Shown here in pieces: positions 38,088-48,461 of a stretch of DNA of 64,000 nucleotides (its first letter is position 1; the number at the start of each line of letters is the position of its first letter). Under the pieces are notes generated by a model, which saw nothing but the letters and a program-made list of their open reading frames with translations, ran no database searches and was not told the DNA's origin. The stretch is from Wolbachia endosymbiont (group B) of Protocalliphora azurea (GTDB lineage: Bacteria; Pseudomonadota; Alphaproteobacteria; Rickettsiales; Anaplasmataceae). The stretch spans positions 992,001 through 1,056,000 of the forward strand of contig NZ_OX366394.1 of assembly GCF_947251865.1 (NCBI RefSeq), in the 5' to 3' direction. The translations under genes and the position numbers were made by a program.

Positions 38088-38800
38088 TTTTTCTATCAAA
38101 TTTTTCGTCCTTGCAGATTTATAAAAGCTCGCATTGTCGAGAACAATAGTCTGTCCAGGTTTAAATACAGGAACAAGTACATTTATCTACATAAGCATCA
38201 AAAATCTCGCTGTTGCAGTAGCCATCAATTATCCATGGTGCTTTAACTTTTCCTTCATTCAGTGCTCCAATCATGCTTACCCTCTTTCTTTTAAACCCTG
38301 GGCAAATAACCTCTTGACTCTTTGAGACTACCCATATTCATAAAATTCATTGTCCTCTATTCCAGACTCATCTATGTATATCAAGTTTTCTTTCTTCTAC
38401 TTTTTTTATGAACTCTTTGCGTTTCTCTTTCTCGATAAAGAAAAGTTTTTTTATATGTATAGTTTACTTTGCTAAGGTAGTTATATACTGTGCTTCTACA
38501 CATATTACCAAATTCTTCAATTATCTTTTCAATTCTAATATCCATCCAGAAATTTGATAAATCTATCCATATCTTTAATCTTATGGCCATATCCTTTGTG
38601 ATAGCCTGAAGATGGTTTCTGTTTCTTCTTTCCTTTTCCTCCACAAATATATTGTTTTTATGCTCACTTTGAATATTTGACTGATTTTTTTATCGTCATT
38701 GTTTTTTTATCGACTACTTTGAAAACACGTTCTTTCAGATCCTCACTATATGGACTTGGCATCTTCTTCTTTCTCATTACTTATTATACCATTATAACCA
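38088..38800 (-). pseudogene. Third IS630-type transposase relic
   Basis: Reading leftward from about 38780 (RKKKMPSPYSEDLKERVF, a helix-turn-helix start) there follow IRIEKIIEEFGNMCRSTVYN, IDESGIEDNEFYEYG (first Asp), MIGALNEGKVKAPWIIDGYC, and a WTDYC…region cut by IS256. Frames change repeatedly. It is distinct in sequence from IS630-A and IS630-B. Confidence 0.7.
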
Positions 38801-38819
38801 ATTTTGCCATATAGCTAAA

Positions 38820-38978
38820 CCTTTCTTGGGTTAGCTATAGATGATAAAATATTTGATTCTAGTTCTTTATAGTCTACTAATCCGGTAGTTCTATTTGCTT
38901 GACTCATTTCAAACCTTCATTTTTTATATCAATTTATTACTTTTCTTTTCGGCTTGACACACTTTTTTGAACGTTCCC
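38820..38978 (-). pseudogene. IS256 5' terminal relic
   Basis: It encodes MSQANRTTGLVDYKELESNI, then ILSSIANPRK, and carries the terminus complement of gggaacgttcaaaaaagtgt (ending 38978). The MSQANRTTGLVDY start matches the intact IS256 at 58185 rather than the MKMSQKIVNRTNG copies. Confidence 0.75.
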
Positions 38979-39077
38979 CACTTTTTCTATCAACTTTTCA
39001 AATTCTTCTACAGTTAAGCCTGTTATATTACGAAAATTTCTTGGGTGTTTCTTTATATTGTAGTAACTAAAGCTCAT
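38979..39077 (-). pseudogene. IS5 family transposase N-terminal relic
   Basis: About 33 codons, MSFSYYNIKKHPRNFRNITG, then LTVEEFEKLIEKV, an N-terminus I recognise from Wolbachia IS5 elements. It is truncated by the IS256 relic at 38978. Confidence 0.6.
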
Positions 39078-39342
39078 TTTTTTACCTTACTCTATCTGCT
39101 TATTCCTCTTCTACCTCTCTCCCATCATTTTATCATTACCTTTTGCAGCAGGTCTATTGATGCATGAGTCTGGAATCTAGGAATTCTGATTATATATTAA
39201 GTTAGTAAGTATAAAAGTTATGTAAAAATACAACGTTTTTAGTGAGATTACGGAAAGCCAGCGTCACACGCTGGAATGACATCTTTCTTGGTGGACTCAA
39301 ACCATAATGTTTGTACGGTTGTGGACTTATAACTAAAGCAAT
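39078..39342. repeat. Intergenic region with small palindromic repeat
   Basis: About 265 bp without a gene. It contains the palindrome ccagcgtcacacgctgg (39258-39274) followed by aatgacat, which resembles a small dispersed palindromic repeat seen in Wolbachia intergenic DNA (from memory). It lies downstream of dprA and could form the terminator-like end of its transcript. Confidence 0.5.
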
Positions 39343-40428
39343 CTAGAAAATTAATGATATTTTATTCCCCGGAGAACGCTCTATTTTGTTTTCCAACTCT
39401 AGTTCTAAAAGAGCCATTAGAGCTATGTTGGCAGAAAGTCCGCTTGCTAATATAAGTTCATCTATATCAACAGGTACAGAGTTAATATGATCAACTATAA
39501 CATATTTTGCCTGTTGCAATTTTTCTTGTTTTTGGTTAACAGCATAGTGCTCAACATTAAATAGGTTTTTTTGCTGCGGAGGTAAACTAAACCTAATACT
39601 CTCTATTATGTCATCAGCGGATTCGATAAGCTTAGCACCGTTTTTAATTAAATAATTACTACCACTACAGCGTGAATCTAGAGGGAAACCAGAAACTGCA
39701 AATACCTCTCTCCCTTGATTTAAAGCAAAATCTGCTGTTATTAGAGAGCCAGAACGTTTCGATGCTTCAATCACTACAACACCCAGCGATAGACCAGATA
39801 TAATTCGATTCCTTTGAGGAAAATACTGAGGTTTTGGTTTAGTAGCAAATGGAAGCTCAGTCATTACTAATCCGCCATTTTCAGTAATTTTTTTGTATAG
39901 ATCAAAATTTTCTCTTGGGTATACTACGTCAATTCCGCTTGCTGTAACAGCAATAGTGGGGTAATTTTTGTATATTACACTGTTTGCTGCAGTATCAATC
40001 CCTCTTGCAAGCCCAGAAATTATGATGAAACCAGCTTGGCTTAAATCGAGTGCCAACTTATTGGCAAAATTTCTTCCATTCATTGAAGAATTACGTCCAC
40101 CGATTATTGCAATTATCTCACGACTTAATAATGATACATCACCAAGTGTAGTTATTACAGGAGGAAAACCAGAGATATTCCTTAAAATGTCAGGGTAATC
40201 TGGATCACATGCTGGTGTTATTTTAGCTCCAATTTTTTCTGCATTCTTAATTTCTTCTCGTGCATTTTGAATTCCATAATCCTTGTTAGTCAACTTATTA
40301 AGATATTTAAGCACTTCATATAGCGACCCACATGCTCTAAGTATACTAAAGAACTTTACTGGTCCCACAGTTCTAGCCAAGCTTAGCCATATTTCTAATT
40401 CTTCGTTATTTAATTTATTTATCTTCAT
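39343..40428 (-). CDS. dprA: DNA-processing protein DprA (Smf)
   Basis: The 361-residue protein has the Rossmann-like DprA core, with IIGGRNSSMNGRNFANKLAL and FIIISGLARGIDTAANSV, then FPQRNRIISGLSLGVVVIEA and KRSGSLITADFALNQGREVF. A short winged-helix C-terminus (about 305-361) is typical of alphaproteobacteria. DprA binds incoming single-stranded DNA and loads RecA. It is retained in Wolbachia despite no obvious competence system, so a role in general recombination is possible. The length is normal and the frame intact. It is divergent from fdxA, with 61 bp between starts for both promoters. Confidence 0.95.
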   Translation of the reverse strand: MKINKLNNEELEIWLSLARTVGPVKFFSILRACGSLYEVLKYLNKLTNKDYGIQNAREEIKNAEKIGAKITPACDPDYPDILRNISGFPPVITTLGDVSLLSREIIAIIGGRNSSMNGRNFANKLALDLSQAGFIIISGLARGIDTAANSVIYKNYPTIAVTASGIDVVYPRENFDLYKKITENGGLVMTELPFATKPKPQYFPQRNRIISGLSLGVVVIEASKRSGSLITADFALNQGREVFAVSGFPLDSRCSGSNYLIKNGAKLIESADDIIESIRFSLPPQQKNLFNVEHYAVNQKQEKLQQAKYVIVDHINSVPVDIDELILASGLSANIALMALLELELENKIERSPGNKISLIF

Positions 40429-40489
40429 AAAAGGCTTGAATTTCTTATCAATTTAGTGTACCCAAGATAATGTAAATATACAGTGTTTT

Positions 40490-40867
40490 ATGACGCATTT
40501 TGTTACAGATAAATGCATAAAATGTAAATATACAGACTGTGTGGAAGTATGTCCCGTTGACTGCTTTTATGAAGGTAAAAATATGCTCGTGATTAACCCA
40601 GATGAGTGTATTGATTGTGGAGTGTGTATACCTGAATGTCCAGTAGATGCAATTGTAACTGATGATTCCATAAAAGATATTCTAGAGCTAGATGAAGGCT
40701 TACTGAATAATGAACAAAAAATCTTTAAATCATTTTACAATATAAACGTAGAATATTCGCAAAAATGGCCAAACATTACAGCTAAAAAGCAACCCCTAGA
40801 TACAGCAGAAGAGTATAAAGAAAAAAAGGATAAGACAGCTTATTTTGATGAAAATTTAGGGTCATAG
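40490..40867 (+). CDS. fdxA: 7Fe ferredoxin (FdxA type)
   Basis: The 125-residue protein begins [21 protein letters not shown]. The first cluster site is [17 protein letters not shown]. The second, [16 protein letters not shown], supplies Cys ligands for the [4Fe-4S] cluster. The C-terminal extension ([13 protein letters not shown]) is typical of Azotobacter FdI-like 7Fe ferredoxins of alphaproteobacteria. It is a soluble electron carrier. It starts 61 bp from dprA on the other strand and is followed by a convergent small gene. Confidence 0.93.
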   Translation: MTHFVTDKCIKCKYTDCVEVCPVDCFYEGKNMLVINPDECIDCGVCIPECPVDAIVTDDSIKDILELDEGLLNNEQKIFKSFYNINVEYSQKWPNITAKKQPLDTAEEYKEKKDKTAYFDENLGS

Positions 40868-40896
40868 AGTACAAAAATAGACTTACATTTTTTTGA

Positions 40897-41163
40897 TTAA
40901 ATAGACATTGAATTGTAAGCGTCTATTTCATCTGCCATAGACGATAATTGTGCACTCTCAAAACGGAGATTGTTTGCAATATCTATTAATTTCTCACTAA
41001 TTTGTGAACGAGGTTCAGGCACTGGAAAGAAAACGTCACATCTAGCCTTGCATAGAGGTTTGTCTGTTTCATTGAACGCCTCTTCACAGTTTTTGTGGCA
41101 AATATGAGATAGGTTACGTGCCTGAAACGTTAATGAATTCGAGTTTTGTGTAGGTATAACCAT
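40897..41163 (-). CDS. Small twin-CX3C protein, paralogue
   Basis: The 88-residue protein has CHKNC and CKARC separated by 11 residues (about 22-43) in a predicted helical hairpin. A Pro-rich link (FFPVPEPRS) and a C-terminal helix follow. The order and spacing match the 89-residue protein at 22444 (13 residues between motifs), although overall identity is low. It shares the same leader (gttagttttttaatttagga) before ATG. No signal peptide or membrane segment is seen. The Cys layout is that of small-Tim-type disulfide hairpins; metal binding is an alternative. Function not recognised. Confidence 0.78.
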   Translation of the reverse strand: MVIPTQNSNSLTFQARNLSHICHKNCEEAFNETDKPLCKARCDVFFPVPEPRSQISEKLIDIANNLRFESAQLSSMADEIDAYNSMSI

Positions 41164-41198
41164 AATATACTCCTAAATTAAAAAACTAACGCCACGGT
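41164..41198 (-). promoter_or_regulatory. Shared leader/ribosome-binding motif, copy 2
   Basis: Reverse strand: gttagttttttaatttagga, then gtatatt-ATG. It matches the leaders at 22409 and 53258 over about 30 bases, including the T-run, AATT(a/t)AGGAG and the ATT before ATG. Confidence 0.6.
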
Positions 41199-41224
41199 AG
41201 CATTTATGTGTTAATAAAATTGTA

Positions 41225-41725
41225 ATATTTATATCAGCATAATTACTTTCCAGATAAGTTTACTTTATTGAAAATTTCAGGAAAATATTGTACAATTACT
41301 CATGAACTTTGGTAAAACTTACGGCAAACGCTAATGTATCTTTCAGTAAAAAAACCTTACAGCATTTTGCTAAGCTAGTTGAGTTTACTAAGCAGCCCAC
41401 TCAAGAATTAGCAGAAAGACTATTTAATAGATCATGAAATGGAACTATCTGTAGTTGCTGATCAATATGACATTGAAGGTGTAGAAACAGTTGATTACAA
41501 AGATGTAAAGTGGAAATCAAGTGGATTACAAAATTAAATTTTTAAAGAATATTACTGAAAAAGATCTTCCAGTTTTACTTGCAATCTGGTGTCTGATCAT
41601 AAAGGAACCAGTTTGCATGACACCATCTGCAAGTTTCAATATCTGTACAGCTGTGGAATTTTTCAAAGCGTTTTTTCTATTGAAGATAAAAGTATCTTTT
41701 ATATATGATATATAGCAAAATATTA
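41225..41725 (+). pseudogene. Decayed coding region of unknown origin
   Basis: About 500 bp upstream of ddl. Short pieces read as protein in different frames: LQHFAKLVEFTKQPTQELAE, then DHEMELSVVADQYDIEGVE and VDYKDVKWKSSGLQN, and SDHKGTSLHDTICKFQYLYS. Frame changes occur roughly every 100 bp. The regular composition suggests a former gene, but I do not recognise the family. Confidence 0.4.
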
Positions 41726-41733
41726 GGGTGCTT

Positions 41734-42681
41734 ATGGTTCCAAATATAGCAATTTTAAGTGGTGGATTTTCTTGCGAAAGAGAAATATCGCTTATGAGCG
41801 GAAAAGCAGTAAAGAAGGCGCTTGATAGCCTTTCATATAATGCAATAGAAATAGATGTTGATAGCAATATTGCTCAAAAGCTTAAAAAAACTAATCCCGC
41901 TCTTGCTTTTATTGCTCTACATGGACCTTATGGTGAAGATGGCTGTATTCAAGGTTTACTGGAGATTTTAGGTATAAAATATACACACTCAGAAGTTATG
42001 GCTTCGGCTGTTGCTATGAATAAAGTGATGTCAAAGCATATATTCCATTCTCTTAATATCGACACTCCAAGAGGTTATGTAATTAGTCGAGAAGATGTGC
42101 TAAAAAATAATATTAAAGTTGATTATCCGTACGTCTTAAAACCGATTAACGAAGGCTCAAGCATTGGAGTACACATGATTTTCTCACATGAGGATTACTT
42201 AGAGCTGAAAAATAACAGTTCTACTATAATGGAAAAGATGATCATAGAAGAATACATACCGGGTATAGAGTTACATACTGCTGTGTTGCTGAATGAAGCA
42301 ATTGGCACTATGGAAATACGACCAAAAAATAAATTCTATGATTATGAAGCAAAGTATACAGATGGATTTGCAGAACATATATTTCCTGCTAAAATTCCTG
42401 ACAACATATATAGAATGACCTTGGAACACGCACTAAAAGTTCATCAATTTTTAGGATGCAAAACTGTTTCCCGCTCAGACTTCCGTTATAATCCCCAAAA
42501 TAACACTTTAAAAATGCTTGAGATTAATACACATCCTGGCTTTACTGAATTATCGTTAGTACCAGAAATTGCAAAATTGACAAAAGGAATTGATTTTAAT
42601 GAATTAATTAAAATTATTGTCAAAGACAGTTTACACCACAAGAATATTAGAGATCAAGCCGATGTTGAACAATGTTACTAG
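41734..42681 (+). CDS. ddl: D-alanine--D-alanine ligase
   Basis: About 315 residues of the ATP-grasp family. ILSGGFSCEREISLMSGKAV is the N-terminal signature with the D-Ala-binding region. The ATP-binding motif is in PYVLKPINEGSSIGVHMI. SRSDFRYNPQNNTLKMLEIN, then THPGFTELSLVP, carries the Mg-binding residues. It joins two D-alanines for lipid II precursors; Wolbachia keeps lipid II synthesis though it lacks a normal wall. I chose ATG at 41734 (MVPNIAIL); a GTG at 41728 is possible. It overlaps ftsQ by 20 bp, a conserved cell-division arrangement. Confidence 0.94.
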   Translation: MVPNIAILSGGFSCEREISLMSGKAVKKALDSLSYNAIEIDVDSNIAQKLKKTNPALAFIALHGPYGEDGCIQGLLEILGIKYTHSEVMASAVAMNKVMSKHIFHSLNIDTPRGYVISREDVLKNNIKVDYPYVLKPINEGSSIGVHMIFSHEDYLELKNNSSTIMEKMIIEEYIPGIELHTAVLLNEAIGTMEIRPKNKFYDYEAKYTDGFAEHIFPAKIPDNIYRMTLEHALKVHQFLGCKTVSRSDFRYNPQNNTLKMLEINTHPGFTELSLVPEIAKLTKGIDFNELIKIIVKDSLHHKNIRDQADVEQCY

Positions 42682-43420
42682 AAGCCAAAGGAGTTTTTTG
42701 CGCAAGTGTGCTTTCATGATTATAACTGCACTTTTCCTTACACTAGTACTTTATAGTTCACTTGATAAAATAACAAATCGATTCAATTACTACTTTACTT
42801 GGTGTAACGATCGCTTATCGAGCTTATTAATTAGCAATGGATTTTCAATCGACAAAGTAACCGTTACTGGAAACAAATTTACAAATGAACAGGACATTCT
42901 AAGTTTAGTAGATAGAACACAACCTATCATGTATGTATCACTCTCAAAACTAACAGATAATATACAATCTGTAAGCGAATGGATAAAACATGTAAGAATT
43001 TATAGGATTTTACCCAACACCTTACGCATTGATGTAAATGAACACAAACCTTTTGCTCTTTGGAAAGATGATAACAGGACTTCAGTAATTGACTCTGAAG
43101 GTAAAGTAATCGTAGATGATTACCAGATAGATAACCTCGTTATAATCAAAGGACAAAATTCGTTATCAAATCTAAAATTCATTAAAGATATACTAGAGAG
43201 AAAAACTCAATTAAGTGATCATATTTCTTCTTGTATTTATGTAGGAAATAGAAGATGGAATATCATACTCGATGACAGTTCCACAGTAAAATTGCCTGAA
43301 GATAATCCTTATAGCGCATGGGATTATTTAAGCCACTTGCAAAATACAACCGACTTTACTTTTAGCAATTGGAGCATAATTGATATGCGTGTTGCTGATA
43401 AGATCTTTGTGAAGAAGTGA
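42662..43420 (+). CDS. ftsQ: Cell division protein FtsQ
   Basis: About 252 residues. A short cytoplasmic N-terminus (MLNNVTRSQRSFLRK) precedes one membrane helix (CAFMIITALFLTLVLYSSL). A POTRA domain follows (FSIDKVTVTGNKFTNEQDIL), then an FtsQ/DivIB domain with LPNTLRIDVNEHKPFALWKD. It links early and late divisome proteins in the periplasm. The ATG at 42662 lies inside the end of ddl. A TTG further upstream is open too but would prepend Ddl-overlapping sequence, so I prefer the ATG. Confidence 0.9.
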   Translation: MLNNVTRSQRSFLRKCAFMIITALFLTLVLYSSLDKITNRFNYYFTWCNDRLSSLLISNGFSIDKVTVTGNKFTNEQDILSLVDRTQPIMYVSLSKLTDNIQSVSEWIKHVRIYRILPNTLRIDVNEHKPFALWKDDNRTSVIDSEGKVIVDDYQIDNLVIIKGQNSLSNLKFIKDILERKTQLSDHISSCIYVGNRRWNIILDDSSTVKLPEDNPYSAWDYLSHLQNTTDFTFSNWSIIDMRVADKIFVKK

Positions 43421-43553
43421 TCTGCTCGGTGCTCCTTTTCATTTCATGCAAGTAGCCCTTTCTCTGTCATCCGAGTAGCTTAAAACTGGAATCCAGATTG
43501 CAAGTAATTGATTGGGTTGGGTGAGTATGGGTTTTGCATTATAGAAGGAAGCA

Positions 43554-44950
43554 TTAACCATTACTAAACAAAAAGCCTTGATCTGGAGTAGAATGTTTTA
43601 AAACAGAAACATCACAAAGATCTCTCTTAGACTGAGAGTTTTCTTTAGCATGTTTGAGTCGTTTAAATATTTCAGTGTCTGTACCTATATTCTTCTTAGC
43701 ATAAGCATATAAAAGATCTAATAACTTTCCACCAGCTTGAATAGCAATTTCAATAGTCGTATTTTCATTATTACCATCTGGAGAGTAGTTTAAGCTTGGT
43801 TTGAAACCATGTTTATTTTTTGATTCCAGTAATTCTTCTATCTCTACAAGCAATTCATCTAGCTTACCCTTATCCTTTTCATTTGATGCTTCTTTTACCT
43901 TTTGAAACAAATTATAATCCTGTCGCAATTTTTGAGAAAATTTTTCTTTGCCTTCTTTATTTTCCTTGTTAATAGATGCAGCTTTTATAGAACCAACATT
44001 AATATTTGGGTCAGCAAGCAGAAGATCAACTATATCTGTGTGACCCTTTTCTGCTGCACAATGTAAAGAAGTAAGACCTTTTTGAGTCATAGCATTAACA
44101 TCAGCTCCATGATTCAGAAGCAGTTTAACTACATTCCTCTTACCTCCATACGATGCAATATGTAAAGAAGTCATATTGTTCATGCACTTAGCGTTGACAT
44201 CAGCTTTCTTGGACTCTAGAAGATCTTTTACTATCTCAGCTCGACCATTTGCTGCTGCCAAATATAAAGGAGTCATCTTTGCCAGATCCTTAGCGTTAAC
44301 ATCAGTTTTATCGAAATCTAGAAGAATTGTAATTATAGTTTGATGATTTTCTCGCACCGCCAAATGTAAAGGAGTATACTCCATATCATTCCGAGTATTA
44401 ACATCAGCTCCATGCTTTAGAAGAAATTTTACTAGACTTGTACAACCTTTTTCTACTGCTTGTAAGAAAATAATATTTTCCTTTCCAGCCAAAAAGTTAG
44501 AGTTTTTCGAAGCATCTTTATTTTTGATTAATAACTCAATTATTTTAAAACTATTTTTTTCTAAAGCTAAAATGAATATTTCTTCTTCACTATATTGGGA
44601 TATATCCATTCTTTTAAATTGTGTTATATTATCTTTACATATTACATTCAGTAACTCCTTATTTTTCTTTAATGGTTCCTTCTCCTGATCATTACCTTGG
44701 TTCTGTTCACGCTTTTCATTATGAGGCTTTTTGCTATTGTGTTTTCTATTAGTACTATCTTCTAAAGAAAGCTGTGGTTTTACCCCTTGAACTTGATGAT
44801 ATTTTTTAGCTTTCTTCTTTTTATTTTGATTATTTTCATTCTGAAGCTTGATAATATCATCATCTTTTCCTTCATGTTCTGAGCTTTGTGAAGACCTAGA
44901 ACTTATATCACTCTCTAACACTGAATTTGTATACTTGTTCTTATCTAATA
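43554..44950 (-). CDS. Ankyrin repeat protein, native start lost to IS630-A
   Basis: About 465 codons. A long charged, low-complexity N-terminus (QNKKKKAKKYHQ, KKPHNEKREQ) precedes six or so ankyrin repeats (about 115-310), including YTPLHLAVRENHQTIITILL and LTSLHCAAEKGHTDIVDLLL. A helical C-terminal region follows. Ankyrin repeats bind proteins, and in Wolbachia are often linked to host interaction; the target is unknown. The apparent start is a TTG inside the IS630-A end (44954), with no Met until about residue 117, so the original 5' end is missing. It may be untranslated or use a non-ATG start. Confidence 0.72.
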
Positions 44951-46046
44951 CCAATTCCCACTATGCAAAGAACAGATAGACAATAATGGGAAAGAAGTGA
45001 TAATAAAGTAGATAAAATAGAGAGGTATAAATGGCATTAAGGTCAAAACTATTAGACGAAAAAGTTGTAAATTTGGCGAAAGAAATGTTAAAAAAGGTCA
45101 GAAATAACGCATATGTTTCAAAAAAGTTACAAGCGGTGATAGCAGGAAAAGAAAGTAGTATAAGCGCTGTGGCAAGAATATGTAAAATTTCAAGGACTGC
45201 TTTGACTGAATGGATAAAGCATCTAAAATTTGGTAGAGTAGAAAGATTATTTGCCCCGTCTCAGCGGCGAAGAAAAAGCAAATTAAAGAAAAATCAACGT
45301 GAGCAAATTGAAATATGGGTAGAAAGAAATCCAAATATTACTATTAAGGAAGTGCAGATAAAAATCTCAGAGGAATTTGGCCTAAACATTAGCAAATCAA
45401 CAGTGCACCGTGAGATACAAAGGATGAAATTTTCTTATATAACACCGAGGCCAATGCACCATAAACAAGATAAAAACAAGCAAGAAGAGTTTAAAAAATA
45501 CTTCAATAAAATAGTCAATTCCCACCCTGAAAAAGAGGTGTTTTTTTGATGAATCACGATTTGGAACTCATTCAAAAATCGGACACGGATGGTTTAAAAA
45601 AGGGGTCAGAACGCAGGTTAAAATGAAAATTGGTAGACAAAATTTCTATATCTACAGTGCGGTAAATCCAAGAAGTGGTAAGAAAATCAGCCTACTTGCT
45701 CCATATGTAAACACTGATTGTATGAATATATTTCTGGAGCAGATGTCGAAAGATTTAGGCACGAAAAAAGCCTTTCTTGTAATGGATTGTGCAAGTTGGC
45801 ATAGATCAAAAAGTTTGAAATTTCAGGAAAACATTACCATTATATACTTGCCTCCTTATTCACCGGAACTGAATCCTGTTGAGAGGTTGTGGCAATATAT
45901 CAAATACAATACTTTACGTAACAGAGTCTACGATACCATAGGCTTACTTGCAGATGTTCTGTGTAATTTTATTGTCAGTATTTCCAGCACTACTATTAAA
46001 CGAGTTTGTAATGTTTCTTATTTGTTCGATTAGTAATGGAATTTGG
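44951..46046 (+). mobile_element. IS630-A element, copy 4 (complete)
   Basis: 1096 bp, TA on both sides (44949-44950 and 46047-46048). It sits between the end of an SF1 helicase gene and the start of an ankyrin gene. Removing it gives the helicase a Tyr codon and then a TAG stop (atc tta tat tag). Confidence 0.94.
45031..46033 (+). CDS. IS630 family transposase, two frames (copy 4)
   Basis: The N-terminal frame is 45031-45549 and the DDE part runs to 46033. It has the same T7 slippage site as at 6200-7202. Confidence 0.85.
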
Positions 46047-47365
46047 TATAAGATCTGATTCTCTTCATGATACCCCTTAGCTCTCAATACATTCATAATC
46101 TCTTCAGCATACTCTTTTTTTCCTTCGTTTTGCAATTTTCTTGCTATAAGTTCTGCTTGTTGCTCTATGTTTCCTTTCTCTATTAACTCTAGTGCCTTAT
46201 TTCTCCATTCTTCAGGACTAGATTCTTCTTGCTCAATATTTACATTACCTTCTTCCCTTGGCTCTATTATTTTCAATAAATTACTCTCATCATCTATAAT
46301 ATATACACTATCAACAGCACGAGTAACTCCAACATACAGAGCGTTCATATAAAATTTATATTTCTCCAAAGACTTATCTTTCTTATCCTTATTTCTTGAA
46401 GTGTTAACTTCCCTTTCGTTATATGAATCACGAATTCTATTAATAGTATTATCTATCTCCCCCTCACTTTTATTTGGACATGCTATATTCCATATTTCAT
46501 TATAAGCTTTACATGATGTAAACTTGTAAAGAATCACATTTTCAAATTCCAAGCCTTTGGCTTCATGTATATTAAACACAAGTGGAGTATCAAATAACTG
46601 ACGTGCACTTTTTTTACTTTCATCATCCAGAGCTAAAACAGCACAATTTATAGATTCATTTACTTTTTTTGCTATTTCTTCTTTTTTATCATCAATAATA
46701 AAGCCAACGTTCCCTTTGTTCTTAGTCTCACTCTTCATGAGAAAAGCGTTGTCTACTGTTATTTTATCTTCTGAAGCAAAACAATAATTCTTAAGATGTA
46801 GTATACGATTGGCAAATTCAATAACTTGCTCGCTATTACGATAATTTTTCTCAAGGGTATAAAAAACTTCTGACCCTTGGTCAACTATATATCTATTTTG
46901 ACAAAGAAAAGATTTTAACTTGGATAAAGAGAAAAAACTAGGATGTATTACTTGATTAACATCACCACATAGTAAAAAGTTACTCTTATTCTCATCTTTT
47001 AAACTCTTTAACACCAGATCTAATGTGCTCTCAGTTAAATCCTGAACTTCATCTACAACAATCGCATCATACATTCCTTCTGTAATGCACTTATTAGTAA
47101 CAAGATTAGGATCATAATACTCTGAATCTTTTTCTATAAACTTCCTGTACTCTTTAAAAAAATCATAAACACTGTTCCTTTCGTCTACAGAAAACATAGA
47201 TTGTCTGTCTCCTAATTTAGCATACCTATCTTTTCCATCTTCTCCTAATAAGCTTCTTCCACCTATCACAGCTGTAAATTCTTCGAATATTTTATCTCCG
47301 TCTTTTTTATACTTTTTAAATTTATCTTTTTTGCATATTTCGTTGAACCATAAAAAAAACTTATA
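46047..47365 (-). pseudogene. SF1 (UvrD-like) helicase, C-terminal part, split by IS630-A
   Basis: About 438 native codons, starting KFFLWFNEICKKDKF. The motif II box is YDAIVVDEVQDLTEST, and a motif III-like LLCGDVNQVIHPS follows. Motif V is FNIHEAKGLEFENVILY and motif VI is YVGVTRAVDSVYI. The C-terminus has a TPR-like helical segment (WRNKALELIEKGNIEQQAEL). The first 34 codons of the apparent frame are antisense IS630-A. It joins in frame to the 244-codon part at 48462-49194 across the duplicated TA (RSN-KFFLWF), giving about 683 residues. Precise excision would restore the gene. Confidence 0.87.
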
Positions 47366-48461
47366 CCAAATTCCATTACTAATCGAACAAATAAGAAACA
47401 TTACAAACTCGTTTAATAGTAGTGCTGGAAATACTGACAATAAAATTACACAGAACATCTGCAAGTAAGCCTATGGTATCGTAGACTCTGTTACGTAAAG
47501 TATTGTATTTGATATATTGCCACAACCTCTCAACAGGATTCAGTTCCGGTGAATAAGGAGGCAAGTATATAATGGTAATGTTTTCCTGAAATTTCAAACT
47601 TTTTGATCTATGCCAACTTGCACAATCCATTACAAGAAAGGCTTTTTTCGTGCCTAAATCTTTCGACATCTGCTCCAGAAATATATTCATACAATCAGTG
47701 TTTACATATGGAGCAAGTAGGCTGATTTTCTTACCACTTCTTGGATTTACCGCACTGTAGATATAGAAATTTTGTCTACCAATTTTCATTTTAACCTGCG
47801 TTCTGACCCCTTTTTTAAACCATCCGTGTCCGATTTTTGAATGAGTTCCAAATCGTGATTCATCAAAAAAACACCTCTTTTTCAGGGTGGGAATTGACTA
47901 TTTTATTGAAGTATTTTTTAAACTCTTCTTGCTTGTTTTTATCTTGTTTATGGTGCATTGGCCTCGGTGTTATATAAGAAAATTTCATCCTTTGTATCTC
48001 ACGGTGCACTGTTGATTTGCTAATGTTTAGGCCAAATTCCTCTGAGATTTTTATCTGCACTTCCTTAATAGTAATATTTGGATTTCTTTCTACCCATATT
48101 TCAATTTGCTCACGTTGATTTTTCTTTAATTTGCTTTTTCTTCGCCGCTGAGACGGGGCAAATAATCTTTCTACTCTACCAAATTTTAGATGCTTTATCC
48201 ATTCAGTCAAAGCAGTCCTTGAAATTTTACATATTCTTGCCACAGCGCTTATACTACTTTCTTTTCCTGCTATCACCGCTTGTAACTTTTTTGAAACATA
48301 TGCGTTATTTCTGACCTTTTTTAACATTTCTTTCGCCAAATTTACAACTTTTTCGTCTAATAGTTTTGACCTTAATGCCATTTATACCTCTCTATTTTAT
48401 CTACTTTATTATCACTTCTTTCCCATTATTGTCTATCTGTTCTTTGCATAGTGGGAATTGG
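47366..48461 (-). mobile_element. IS630-A element, copy 5 (complete)
   Basis: 1096 bp with TA at 47364-47365 and 48462-48463, inside the helicase gene. With copy 4 (opposite orientation, 1.3 kb away) it forms a pair of long inverted repeats around the helicase C-terminal part. Confidence 0.94.
47379..48381 (-). CDS. IS630 family transposase, two frames (copy 5)
   Basis: The N-terminal frame runs 48381-47863 and the DDE part ends at 47379, with the same T7 slippage site as the other copies. Confidence 0.85.

Noticed and set aside
38088..38996. The 12-bp word tttttctatcaa at 38088 and 38984 as an IS256 target duplication.
   Set aside because: Both copies lie on the same side of their IS256 ends, and the flanks belong to different transposase relics (IS630-type and IS5-type), so it is probably chance in AT-rich DNA.
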